Below, one piece after another: positions 34,740 through 46,500 of a stretch of DNA of 64,000 bases. How positions within the stretch are numbered: position 1 is the first letter of the stretch; every line of letters begins with the position of its first letter. The DNA lies in NCBI GenBank assembly GCA_046484285.1, contig JAWOBP010000098.1:1-64000 (forward strand), written 5' to 3'. The position numbers were made by a program, and so were the translations under genes. This stretch comes from CAZHCG01 sp046484285. Its GTDB lineage: Bacteria > Myxococcota_A > Polyangia > JAAYKL01. The notes beneath the pieces are model-generated. The model saw only the letters and a program-made list of their open reading frames with translations, ran no database searches and had not been told where the DNA came from.

Positions 34740-36194
<1,455 letters not shown>

Positions 36195-36347
36195 GGTTTT
36201 CATCTCCTTGGTTGAGGACCATTGATGGGCTGATCGCTCATGGCGCAAATCACTATCTCCTCGATTCGCTTCGCCACATCAGTAACTCCGCTGCGTGTCG
36301 AACCCGTGAAGAGCGCGAATCGTTTCATTGACGGCGGGGTAAAGCGT

Positions 36348-37064
36348 TCACGACGAAGCGCGCTCGTTTCCGCGCACCCGGTAACCGACCCCGTGCACCG
36401 TCTCTATCAGTCGACCCGAGCCGCCGAGCTTGGCGCGCAGGCCCTTGATGTGGGCGTCGACGGTTCGCTCCAGCACCACCGCCTCGCTGCCCCAGACCGC
36501 GTCGAGCAGCTCGCCGCGGGTGAAGACGTGTCCCTCTCGGCGGGTCAACGCGACCAGCAGGCGGAACTCCTGGCGCGTCATCGAGACCGGGCGGCCCGCG
36601 ACCGTGACCTTGAAGCGCGGCATGTCGACTCGCACCGGCCCCATCACGATTTCGCCCTCTTCGCTTTGCGGCTCGAGGCGGCGCAGGATCGCGCGCACCC
36701 TCAAGACCAGCTCGCGCATGCTGAACGGCTTGGAAACGTAGTCGGTGGCGCCCAGCTCGAAGCCGACCACGCGGTCGGTCTCGGAATCCCGCTCGGTGAA
36801 GAACACGATCGGTATCTTGAAGGTGCGCGAGTCGGACTTGAGGCGGCGGCAGACCTCGGTGCCGGACAGGTCGCCCAGCTCGACCTCCAGCAGAATCAGG
36901 TCGGGTTGATCGACGGCCGCGATCTCGAGAGCGGAGCCGCTGTCGTGAGCCGCCTGCACACCGATGCCCTCGCGCTCCAGCGCTCGCCGAACCGCCTTGC
37001 TGAGCTCGCGATCCGGGTCGACCAGCAGCACGGTGTTCTCGTGGGACGAGTGTTCCTCCATCAC
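36348..37064 (-). CDS. PhoB/OmpR-type response regulator with Glu in place of phospho-acceptor Asp
   Basis: The 238-residue protein has a receiver domain (about 10-125) and a winged-helix domain (about 145-232, ending RLIETVHGVGYRVRGNE). Counting from PhoB, the phospho-acceptor position is Glu60 (LILLEVELGD), and the second acidic pocket residue is Pro17 (LLVDPDRE). Thr90 (VFFTERD) and Lys112 (YVSKPF) are conserved. A Glu at this site often mimics phosphorylation, so the regulator may be constitutively active or respond to another input. No histidine kinase is next to it. It precedes the lipoprotein and TonB operon on the same strand, which makes it a candidate regulator of them. Confidence 0.93.
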   Translation of the reverse strand: MMEEHSSHENTVLLVDPDRELSKAVRRALEREGIGVQAAHDSGSALEIAAVDQPDLILLEVELGDLSGTEVCRRLKSDSRTFKIPIVFFTERDSETDRVVGFELGATDYVSKPFSMRELVLRVRAILRRLEPQSEEGEIVMGPVRVDMPRFKVTVAGRPVSMTRQEFRLLVALTRREGHVFTRGELLDAVWGSEAVVLERTVDAHIKGLRAKLGGSGRLIETVHGVGYRVRGNERASS

Positions 37065-37368
37065 GATTCCGAATGCTAGGGACGAGTTGCGTCAGCGCGG
37101 GCACCGAAAGGTGACAATTCGGTGAGAAGCTCGTTAATCGTGTACCAGCGCGGCCACGTCGACGGCTTTCGGGATCGATTGGCGGATCTGGGATGCGATG
37201 CGCCCACTGGCAAGATTGTCAAACAGACCAGAAAGGAGAAGATCGCCGAAGCGTGAAAGCTCCTGCACGGATTGTGCTGGGCTGGTTATGACCGGACAGC
37301 CGGCCGAGCCCGGGCGCTCGAACCCGCGCGGAGATGTGTGAAACAGGGGTGCGCGGGCGCCGCTCTCG
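37065..37368. other. Intergenic region between response regulator and beta-helix lipoprotein
   Basis: This 304-nt gap holds no credible gene. It contains the inverted repeat listed at 37102-37124. The rest shows no RNA gene and no clear terminator that I can support. Confidence 0.5.
37102..37124. promoter_or_regulatory. Inverted repeat upstream of the response regulator, possible operator
   Basis: CACCGAA at 37102-37108 is repeated as its reverse complement TTCGGTG at 37118-37124, with 9 nt between. It lies 38 nt upstream of the regulator start. It could be an autoregulatory site or a small hairpin. Confidence 0.35.
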
Positions 37369-38898
<1,530 letters not shown>

Positions 38899-38962
38899 CG
38901 AGAGAACTCCTTTTTGCAGTGTGTGAAAAACGCGCAACAACAATCTCATTGATTGCCCGGAC

Positions 38963-38990
38963 TTTGTATTCTGAAGTGGTTGTGAGTCAA
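38963..38990 (-). promoter_or_regulatory. Candidate promoter of the DTD-repeat lipoprotein gene
   Basis: On the minus strand TTGACT (38990-38985) and TACAAA (38968-38963) are separated by 16 nt. The start would be near 38956, about 58 nt before the ATG at 38898. Confidence 0.45.
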
Positions 38991-39031
38991 GGGGCTCGGA
39001 GAAATTGCAGAAAAACGAGGGGATTGAAGGG

Positions 39032-39059
39032 TTGCCTTCCGGGCGCGGTTGCATACAAT
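39032..39059 (+). promoter_or_regulatory. Candidate promoter of the tRNA operon
   Basis: TTGCCT at 39032-39037 and TACAAT at 39054-39059 are separated by 16 nt. Transcription would begin near 39066, about 25 nt before tRNA-His. Confidence 0.5.
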
Positions 39060-39090
39060 CCGCATCTCGGCGCCCGGGTGCGCCTGGTAT

Positions 39091-39163
39091 GGTGGGTGTA
39101 GCTCAATGGTAGAGCACCGGACTGTGGCTCCGGTGGTTGTGGGTTCGATCCCCATCACTCACC
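39091..39163 (+). tRNA. tRNA-His (anticodon GTG)
   Basis: Acceptor arms GTGGGTG (39092-39098) and CACTCAC (39156-39162) pair, with the extra 5' G typical of tRNA-His at 39091 opposite C39163. The anticodon stem CCGGA/TCCGG encloses CTGTGGC with GTG at 39124-39126. The T-loop TTCGATC is present. The 3' CCA is not encoded. Confidence 0.96.
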
Positions 39164-39229
39164 CCGCGGCCGGTTGACAAGGGAGATGTTGCAGACTAGA
39201 AAACCCCGCGCGCCGGCGGTGAGAATTGA

Positions 39230-39303
39230 GCGCCCGTAGCTCAGATGGATAGAGCGTCGGACTTCGAATTCGCAGGTCGGGTGTTCGAGTCACCCCGGGC
39301 GCG
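39230..39303 (+). tRNA. tRNA-Arg (anticodon TCG)
   Basis: Acceptor arms GCGCCCG (39230-39236) and CGGGCGC (39296-39302) pair perfectly, and D-arm and T-arm (GGGTG TTCGAGT CACCC) are normal. The anticodon loop CTTCGAA gives TCG at 39264-39266. The anticodon stem has a T-C mismatch at its base and one wobble pair. CCA is not encoded. Confidence 0.94.
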
Positions 39304-39317
39304 CAAGAAAAGGGGAT

Positions 39318-39391
39318 GCGCCACTAGCTCAACTAGGCAGAGCAGCGGACTCTTAATCCGGAGGTTGAAGGTTCGATTCCTTCGTGGCGCA
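39318..39391 (+). tRNA. tRNA-Lys (anticodon CTT)
   Basis: Acceptor arms GCGCCAC (39318-39324) and GTGGCGC (39384-39390) pair perfectly with discriminator A39391. The anticodon loop CTCTTAA gives CTT. The T-arm GAAGG TTCGATT CCTTC is regular. The bases after the discriminator are CCG, so CCA must be added by enzyme. Confidence 0.95.
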
Positions 39392-39419
39392 CCGAGCTCT
39401 GGCCGGTCCGCTCGGTTTT
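39391..39419 (+). terminator. Intrinsic terminator of the tRNA operon
   Basis: ACCGAGC (39391-39397) pairs with GCTCGGT (39410-39416), followed by TTT. The stem begins at the discriminator base of tRNA-Lys, so tRNA folding and terminator folding meet at that point. Confidence 0.55.
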
Positions 39420-39499
39420 CACCGGCGGACGCGATGAACGATCCAATCGATGTCGACTAGCCTACCGGCTGCTGAGAAGCTAGAGTCGTCTGCGTGACG

Positions 39500-40546
39500 A
39501 TGGACGCTCTGGCCAAGCTCAGGGAGATCTCGGGCGACAGGGATGTCGACGAGCGGGTCGCGGACACGATCGCCGCGGCCGAGAGCCTCGTGGGCGAAGA
39601 CGGCGATCTCGAGCTGGAGCGGCGCCTCGTGGAGAGCGTGGCCAGCGCCCCCGGCGGGCTGGACGAGGTCTGCCGCCACCTGATCGATGCGGGCGGCAAG
39701 CGGATTCGGCCGGTGATCTGTCTGCTGGCTTTTCGTACCGTCCGCGGAGATCCTCCCTTGCCGCTCGACCTGGCGGTCTGCTGCGAGCTTTTACACAACG
39801 CCACCTTGCTGCACGATGACGTGATCGACGAGGGCGACACCCGGCGCGGGCGTCCCGCCTGCCGCGCGGTGTGGAGCAACGCGATCTCGATCCTGGGCGG
39901 CGACTTTCTGCTGATGCGATGCGTGGAGCTGGTCAGCGAGCGCGGCAAGCGCTTCATGGATCCTTTTGTCGAGACGATCAGGCGCCTGGTCGAGGGCGAG
40001 ATCACGCAGCTGGGGCTGCGCGGGTCGATCGCCACCAGCGAGGAGCAGTACTTCCGGATCGTGGAGGGCAAGACGGCCAGCCTCTTCGGCTGGTCGGCGC
40101 TTAGCGGAGCGATGGCGGCCGGCGCCGCGGGCGCCGCCTGCGAGGCGATCGGGGAGTTCGGGAGGCGCGTGGGCGTCGCCTTTCAGCTGGTCGACGACGC
40201 GCTGGATCTCACGGCCGACTCCGCGCACACCGGCAAGACCCTGCTGGCGGACATCGGTCAGGGCAAGCTGACGCTGCCGGTGATCCTGGCGGCCGAGGAG
40301 TCGCCGGAGCTGAGACGGCTGCTGGCCGAGCTGGTCGACGGCGGAGACGCGCCGGCGATCGCTCGCGAGGTTTCGCGCAGAGTGGACGAGTCCGGCGCGC
40401 TGGCGGAGGTGCGCGATCGCGCCGCGCGGCAGACCGGGCTGGCGCTGGACGCGCTGGAGCGGCTGCGCCGGCTCGACGGCTGCCGGCCGCTGATGGTCGA
40501 GATGCTGTCCGAGATGTCGCGCAGGCTGCTGGATCGAGGTCGCTAG
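39500..40546 (+). CDS. Polyprenyl diphosphate synthase (octaprenyl/heptaprenyl type)
   Basis: The 348-residue trans-prenyltransferase condenses isopentenyl diphosphate units into the long chain used for quinones. The first Asp-rich motif is in LLHDDVIDEGDTRRGRPACR and the second in FQLVDDALDLTADSAHTGKT. GGKRIRPVICLLAF and QGKLTLPVILA are also typical. Product length cannot be fixed by eye, although the small residues before the first motif suggest a long chain. An in-frame GTG lies six bases upstream at 39494. Its stop overlaps the stop of the convergent gene by 4 nt. Confidence 0.93.
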   Translation: MDALAKLREISGDRDVDERVADTIAAAESLVGEDGDLELERRLVESVASAPGGLDEVCRHLIDAGGKRIRPVICLLAFRTVRGDPPLPLDLAVCCELLHNATLLHDDVIDEGDTRRGRPACRAVWSNAISILGGDFLLMRCVELVSERGKRFMDPFVETIRRLVEGEITQLGLRGSIATSEEQYFRIVEGKTASLFGWSALSGAMAAGAAGAACEAIGEFGRRVGVAFQLVDDALDLTADSAHTGKTLLADIGQGKLTLPVILAAEESPELRRLLAELVDGGDAPAIAREVSRRVDESGALAEVRDRAARQTGLALDALERLRRLDGCRPLMVEMLSEMSRRLLDRGR

Positions 40547-42246
40547 GAGTCCAGCTCCGAGGTGAGCTTGTCGAGGAAGTAGCGATCGAGCTCGTCGCAG
40601 CTGGCGGTGACCTGCTCGATCAGCTCCTGGGCGCGGGAGCGGGTCTGCTCGACGAACTCGTCGTTCCCCTCGATTCCGGCCAGGTTGATCATTACGTTGT
40701 AGTGCGCGCCCATCGCCGCCGCGCGGGCGGCGAGCACGGCCACGCCGGCGTCCGAAAGCGAGCTCTGGTTGCCGCGCTCGCCCACGGCGCGGGCCAGCTC
40801 CAGCGCGTCGGGAATCGTCTCCAGCACCGAGAGCGGAACCAGCGTGGCGCCCTTGTTGGCCTCCATGATCGCGGCATCGCGGGTTTCTTTTTGCCCGGGG
40901 GTGCCCTGCGGCAGGCCGAAGGCCGACATGACCTCGTTGAAGGCGAAGGTGTCGTCGTCGACCGCGGCGACCAGGCGTTTCTTGATGCTCTGAGCCTTGT
41001 CGGCCACGGTCCGCATCTCCTGCTTGACCTTCTTCTTGATGCTCTGCTTGCCCACCGAGAGGTTGGCCACCATTCCGGACAGCCCGGCGGACAGCGCGCC
41101 GTTGAGCGCCGCGACGCTGCCGCCGCCCGGCGCCGCCGAGTCGCGCGAGAGCTCGTCGACGAACCCCTCGACCGTGCTCTCCACCAGCGGCCGCGGATTG
41201 GCGACGCAGTACTCGACTATCCGTTGTTTGGGATCGAAATGGGTGACGTTGTCGAGGCCCATGCTCTGAACGGCCACCTCGATCAGATCCTCTTCCGGGA
41301 CTCCGGGGCTGGCGTTCTGCTCGAGCAGGTAGTGGCGGCCGGCCTGGAGCATCGCCTCGAGCGGGACCAGCCCCACGATCTCGGAGCCAATCACGCGCAC
41401 GCCGATCTCGCCGGCCAGCTCGCAGACCTTGTCGAAGACCACGTGGGGCGGAGTGACGTTGTAATCGGTCAGGTTCATCGTCACCTGCGCCACGCCGTAC
41501 TCCTCGATGAACCAGCCGGTCGCCTTGCAGTGCTCGAACAGGCCCTTGTCGTGCTTGAGAAACTTGCCGTCCGGTCCGCGGACCTTCTTGCCCTTCTCGT
41601 CGCGGACGACGGCGCCTCCCTGCTGGCGGATGGTCAGGCCGATCCGCCGGGCGTAGCGGTCGTTCTTGGTGTTGAGGTTGATGTTGTAGGCGATCAGGAA
41701 CTGGCGGGCGCCGATCTGCGTCGCGCCGGTGCGGGCGACCCGATCGGTGTACTCGTTGGGACCGAAGTCGGGCTTCCACTCGTCGTTGCCCAGCTTGTCG
41801 GCCAGCGCCTCGTACTCGCCCTTGCGCACGTTGGCCAGGTTGCGCCACTCGGGCCTGGAGGCCGCGTGCTCGTACAGGTAGACCGGGACGCCCAGCTCGG
41901 ATCCGACGCGCTCTCCGAGAGAGCGGGCCAGCTCGACGCAGTCGTCCATGCTGATCTCGGAGACCGGGACGAACGGGCAGACGTCCGTCGCGCCGTTACG
42001 CGCGTGCTCTCCGGAGTGGTGGCGCATGTCGATCAGCGCCGCCGCCTTGCGGATCAGCCGGAAAGCCGCCTCCGAAGCGCCCTCCGGGCTTCCGACGAAA
42101 GTGAAGACCGTGCGGTTGGTCGCCGCGCCCGGGTCGACGTCGAGCAGCTCGACGCCCTCCACGCAGCGCACTTCGTCGGCCACCGCCTCGATGATTTTTC
42201 TGTCGCGCCCCTCGCTGATGTTCGGTACGCATTCGACCAGTTTCAT
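40543..42246 (-). CDS. Fused glutamate formimidoyltransferase / formimidoyl-THF cyclodeaminase
   Basis: The 567-residue enzyme links histidine breakdown to one-carbon metabolism. It transfers the formimino group from formiminoglutamate to tetrahydrofolate and then releases ammonia. The N-terminal transferase (about 1-330) starts KLVECVPNISEGRDRKIIEA and contains HHSGEHARNGATDVCPFVPV with the catalytic His. The cyclodeaminase (about 345-567) has SAAPGGGSVAALNGALSAGL and AYNEVMxAF-like FAFNEVMSAFGLPQGT. This order is the same as in mammalian FTCD. No hut genes lie nearby. The ATG follows GGAGACGG. Confidence 0.95.
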   Translation of the reverse strand: MKLVECVPNISEGRDRKIIEAVADEVRCVEGVELLDVDPGAATNRTVFTFVGSPEGASEAAFRLIRKAAALIDMRHHSGEHARNGATDVCPFVPVSEISMDDCVELARSLGERVGSELGVPVYLYEHAASRPEWRNLANVRKGEYEALADKLGNDEWKPDFGPNEYTDRVARTGATQIGARQFLIAYNINLNTKNDRYARRIGLTIRQQGGAVVRDEKGKKVRGPDGKFLKHDKGLFEHCKATGWFIEEYGVAQVTMNLTDYNVTPPHVVFDKVCELAGEIGVRVIGSEIVGLVPLEAMLQAGRHYLLEQNASPGVPEEDLIEVAVQSMGLDNVTHFDPKQRIVEYCVANPRPLVESTVEGFVDELSRDSAAPGGGSVAALNGALSAGLSGMVANLSVGKQSIKKKVKQEMRTVADKAQSIKKRLVAAVDDDTFAFNEVMSAFGLPQGTPGQKETRDAAIMEANKGATLVPLSVLETIPDALELARAVGERGNQSSLSDAGVAVLAARAAAMGAHYNVMINLAGIEGNDEFVEQTRSRAQELIEQVTASCDELDRYFLDKLTSELDS

Positions 42247-42447
42247 CGACCGTCTCCTCCGTGGTGTTCGAGTTGTTCAATCGGCCCATCTTTACCTAGC
42301 GGCGCCGGGGTGGGCAGTCAATCCGTTTCCGCGACGGCGCAAGTCGTGGTACTCAGGGACACAAAATTGGTATACTGTGTACAAAATTCGCAACCAGTGA
42401 CGATTTATGGGGATATCGCTTCGAAAAAAAAAGGAGGGCTGGTTCAA
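42247..42447. other. Divergent intergenic region
   Basis: This gap between two divergent genes is AT-rich near 42360-42425. It has a TATACT hexamer at 42371-42376 that could be a -10 box for the rightward gene, but no matching -35 is evident. AAGGAGG at 42431-42437 is the ribosome-binding site for the ATG at 42448. Confidence 0.35.
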
Positions 42448-43386
42448 ATGCCTTTCGACAAGAGCTTTTCGTGGATGTCGATTTCGTGCTTGCTCGCGGT
42501 GGCGGGAGGGTGCGCGGACGAGCTGAAGTCCGAGAATTGGTGTGGCTCGAACGAGGACTGCCAACCCGGGTACTACTGCAACGAGGAAACCGCGCTTTGC
42601 GACCAGGACTGCACCGTCGACGAGGATTGCCCCGGAGAGAGTGTCTGCGACGCCCACGGGCGCTGCGTGGACGAGGACGGCGACACCGATACCGAGGTCA
42701 GCGACACTGATCCTTGCGGCGACGCCGTGCTGCTGGTCGTAGATCGCTCGGACAGCATGGAGCACGAAAACAAGTGGCAGGAACTGATCTCCACTTTCGA
42801 CTCGATGTTGACAATGTTCGGCGGGTCGACGGAGTTCGGGCTCGAGGTCTTCCCCGACGACTCGTGCGACGCCGATTACGATGGCACCGAGCTCGGCAAG
42901 GTCTGCCGCGCTCCGGACAACATGACCGTCGACATCGGACCCGGCACGGCGGGATCGATCAAGGACTCCCTGTACGACCTGGGCAACTGTGGAGGCACAC
43001 CGACCTCGGGAGCGTTGTTCAAGGCGGCTGGAGTGGTGGGAGGTTCCGGGGCGGGGGTGCAGATCGTGCTGGTAACCGACGGCCTGCCCAACTGCAACAC
43101 GGAGTTGGACGGCTCGAGCTGCGAGTGCCTGTTCGATCCGCCCGGCACCTGCGACGGCTACCCGGAGCACTGCCTGGACATCGAGGCGGCCGAGGAGGCG
43201 GCCGCCGAGCTGCTGGCCGCCGGGTCGCCGGTCCACGTGCTGGCCTACGACATGGACGAGGACGACATCGGCATAATGGACCAGATCGCCGCCAGCGGCG
43301 GAACCGATCAGGCCCGGTCCTGCCCCGACGAGGACGCCCTGGGCAACGCGCTGGCGAGCATCTTCGAGTCGATTACCGAGTGCTGA
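42448..43386 (+). CDS. Cys-rich VWA-domain lipoprotein
   Basis: The 312-residue protein begins MPFDKSFSWMSISCLLAVAG, a signal ending GGC, so it is probably lipid-anchored. Two CxxDxxC-type repeats follow (NWCGSNEDCQPGYYC, DCTVDEDCPGESVC), then an Asp/Thr linker EDGDTDTEVSDTDP. The VWA domain begins AVLLVVDRSDSM near residue 92 and has the second motif VQIVLVTDGLPN near 205. Additional Cys suggest disulfides. The frame is open far upstream on paper, but AAGGAGG before 42448 fixes the start. A second VWA lipoprotein lies at 10859. Confidence 0.86.
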   Translation: MPFDKSFSWMSISCLLAVAGGCADELKSENWCGSNEDCQPGYYCNEETALCDQDCTVDEDCPGESVCDAHGRCVDEDGDTDTEVSDTDPCGDAVLLVVDRSDSMEHENKWQELISTFDSMLTMFGGSTEFGLEVFPDDSCDADYDGTELGKVCRAPDNMTVDIGPGTAGSIKDSLYDLGNCGGTPTSGALFKAAGVVGGSGAGVQIVLVTDGLPNCNTELDGSSCECLFDPPGTCDGYPEHCLDIEAAEEAAAELLAAGSPVHVLAYDMDEDDIGIMDQIAASGGTDQARSCPDEDALGNALASIFESITEC

Positions 43387-43445
43387 GAAAAGATCCCGGT
43401 GTCTCGAGCCGGCCGCGTCCGTCCGTTTCGCGGCTTGGTTGAACA

Positions 43446-43473
43446 TTGAATTTTGGAATTTTGTTGTGATACT
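43446..43473 (+). promoter_or_regulatory. Candidate promoter of the giant TPR gene
   Basis: TTGAAT at 43446-43451 and GATACT at 43468-43473 are separated by 16 nt, with a predicted start about 32 nt before the ATG at 43512. The region is locally AT-rich. Confidence 0.45.
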
Positions 43474-43511
43474 CTTTCTCGACCTTTCATCGCTGGAAAA
43501 GGGTGAGGTAG

Positions 43512-46500
43512 ATGTCAGATCCAGAGCAGAAGTACCAAGAGATGCTGGAGCGGGACCCCACCGACACGCAAGCGTTCGTCAACCTTTGCGACATCGCGCA
43601 AAAAAACAGTGATTTCGAATACCTTGCCGAGCTGCTGAAGTACCGCACGCAGATCAGCAAAGATCAGACCGAGATCGTGGACCTGTATTTCCGCGCCGGC
43701 GAGATCTACCTGGATCGGTTGGGTGATTTCACGCGGGGAGCCGAGGCGTTGCTGGAGGGGTTCGCCGTGGATCCCACTCACGCCGGCATCGGCGATCGTC
43801 TCGACGCCCTCTACCGCGAGGCCGAGGACTGGGAGGGAGCGCTGCAGATCGCCGAGCAGCGCGTCCAGGCGTTGGAAGAGGCGGACGTCAACGGCACCAA
43901 GGTGGTGATCCGCTCGGATCTGCATCAGCAGGCCGGCGAGATCCTGGATCGCGCCCTGGAGGAGACTGAGCGGGCGCTGGCGCATTTCCGCAAGGCGATC
44001 GAGCTGGACAAGACCAACCTGCTGGCCGTCTACGGGGCGCGCGAGATCTACTACCGGCTGGGCAAGTACAAGAACGCGGCCAAGCTCTGCGAACTCGAAG
44101 CGAGAGTGGAGAAGGACTCGGAGCGCCGCATCGCTCTCTACCGCGAGCTGGCCCACATCCTCAGCGAGAACCTCGGCGATGACTCCCAGGCCGTGGTGGC
44201 GCTCAAGCGAGCGCTCAAGCTCGACCAGGACAGCGAGGAGGTCAAGCTGGAGCTGGCCCGCACGATCGCGGCGACCCCGCTCACCGGGGAGAGCCAGAAG
44301 GACCACCGCTGGGCTTCGGAGTACCTGATGAGAAAGGCTCGGGACGCCGAGCCCTCGGAGAGCCTGGTGCTGGCCAGGCTGGCGCTGATGTCATTGCCCG
44401 ACAGCGCCAAGGCCGTGGAGTTCATCGAAGGCAAGGCGCGTGAGACCGGCCAGATCGAGGCGCTTTCGGAGGCCTACGAGCAGGTGATCGCCCACCTGCC
44501 GGACCTGGAGTCGCAGCGGCCGATGATCAGGCGCCTGGCGCAGATCTACCTGGAGGAGCTCGGCTCTCCGGAGCAGGCGCTCGAGGTGGCGAGGCGCCTG
44601 GAGAAGCTCGGCTACGAGGAGGATCGTCAGCTCGTCGAGCGGCTCTCCAGGGGAGTGGCCGTGCGCGCCTCGCAGGCGCCACCGCCGGCGGAGCCCGGTG
44701 CCGAGGCCCAGCCCCGGGAGGCCACCCCGTTCGGGGCCCCCGATCACGGCGCGTTCGGCCAGCCCGAGGACGAGGCCGAGCTCGCTCAGATAGAAGAGGT
44801 CGGCGACGAGGCATTCGAGGAGATCGAGCCCGAGGCCGAAGAACAGATCTACGAGGCGGAGCCGGAGGAGGATTTCGGCGGCGGGATTCCGGAGGGGATG
44901 AGGGCCGAGGATTACATCGAGGAGCTGCACAAGAAGGCGGAGCGCGCCCGCAGGAGCGGCGACGACGCGACCGCCGAGGAGCGCATGCTGCAAGTTCTCG
45001 ATTACGCTCCTCACGATCAGAAGGCGACGACCTATCTGGAACGGCGTTTTCGCGCGCGGGGGGATTGGATGTCGCTGCGTGACCTGCTGCTCAAGTCCGC
45101 CGGAGCTCCGCACCTCCCGGCCGCGGTGCAGACGGTCAGACTGCGCGAGGCCGCGAGGCTCTCCGAGGAGCAGCTCGGGGACATCGAGGGCGCGATCGAG
45201 GCGTGGAAGACGATCCGCGAAAACGACCCCAAGGTCCGCGACGCGGCCGACGCGCTCAAGCGCCTTTTCGCCGACTCGGATCGCTGGGACGAGCTGGTCG
45301 AGATCCTGGAAACCGAGGCGGAGACCACCAAGAGCCGCGCCAAGCGGATCGAGGCCTACCGCCGGCTGGCCGAGGTCTATCGGGTCCGCATGGGTGATTC
45401 GGCCGCTGCGGCCGAGGCCTACCAGAAGGTGCTCGACCTGAGCCCCGAGGACGAAGACGCGATCGCGGCGTTGGACGAACTGTACCTGCGCGAGCAGCAG
45501 TACGACAAGCTGGTGCCGCTTTTGGAAAAGCGCTCCGAGATGACGCGCGACCGCGAGCAGAAGCGCGAGCTGGCGCTGCGCGCGGCGACGATGCTGAGAG
45601 AGAGACTCGATCGGACCGAGGACGCCTACGCGAAGGCCGAGGAGATCCTGGAGTTCTCCGCCAACGACGACGACGCGCTGGCGTTGATGGAATCGATTGA
45701 CGAAGAAGAGGAGCGCTGGGAGCGGCTCTTCGAGGTGCTCGGAAGGCGCGCGCGCAACCGCGAGGACGACCAGCGGGCCGAGGTGCTGCGCAAGCGGGCG
45801 ATGACCGCGATGCACCGCATGCAGGATCCCGGTCTGGGAGTGCGGGCCTGGCACGAGGTGCTCGACGCGGCGCCCGGCGACGCCCAGGCGATCGACGCTC
45901 TGGTAGAGATTCACCAGGAGCGCGGCGAGTGGGAGAAGCTGGTCGACGTGCTGCGCATCCGCCTGGAAGGCATGGATGATCCCACCGACCGCGCCGAGGT
46001 CCACCGCGAGATCGCGCACGTGCTGGAGCGCGAGCTGGACCGGCCGGACGAGGCGATGGAGTCCTGGCGCGAGGTGCTAGAGGCGGGCGAGGACGTGGAG
46101 TCGCTCGGCGCGCTGTCGCGCTACTACGAGCGGATCGAGGACTGGAGCGAGCTGTCGGATGTGCTGGAGCGCCAGGCTCCCTACGCCGAGGACCACACCC
46201 AGCGCGCCGAGATTTTGTTCCGACGCTGCTCGCTGCTGGCCGAAAAGCTGGGAGAACGGGACGAGGCCTTGCAGGGTCTGAAAAAGATCCTGCAAGAGGT
46301 CGATCCCACGCACGTGCAGACACTGGAGCTGCTGCGCGAGATGCTGGTCGAGGACTCCGACTACGAGCAGGCGGTGGAGGTGCTCGAGCAGCAGATCGCA
46401 CACACCGAGGACGAGGGGCGGCGCAAGGAGCTGCTGGTCCTGCTCGGCGACTGGTCGCGATCCGAAATCGACGATCTCGAGCAGGCGATGGACGCTTACG

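Noticed and set aside
40702..42447. Extension of the VWA lipoprotein frame over the FTCD gene
   Set aside because: It is antisense to a well-recognised enzyme, and AAGGAGG fixes the real start at 42448.
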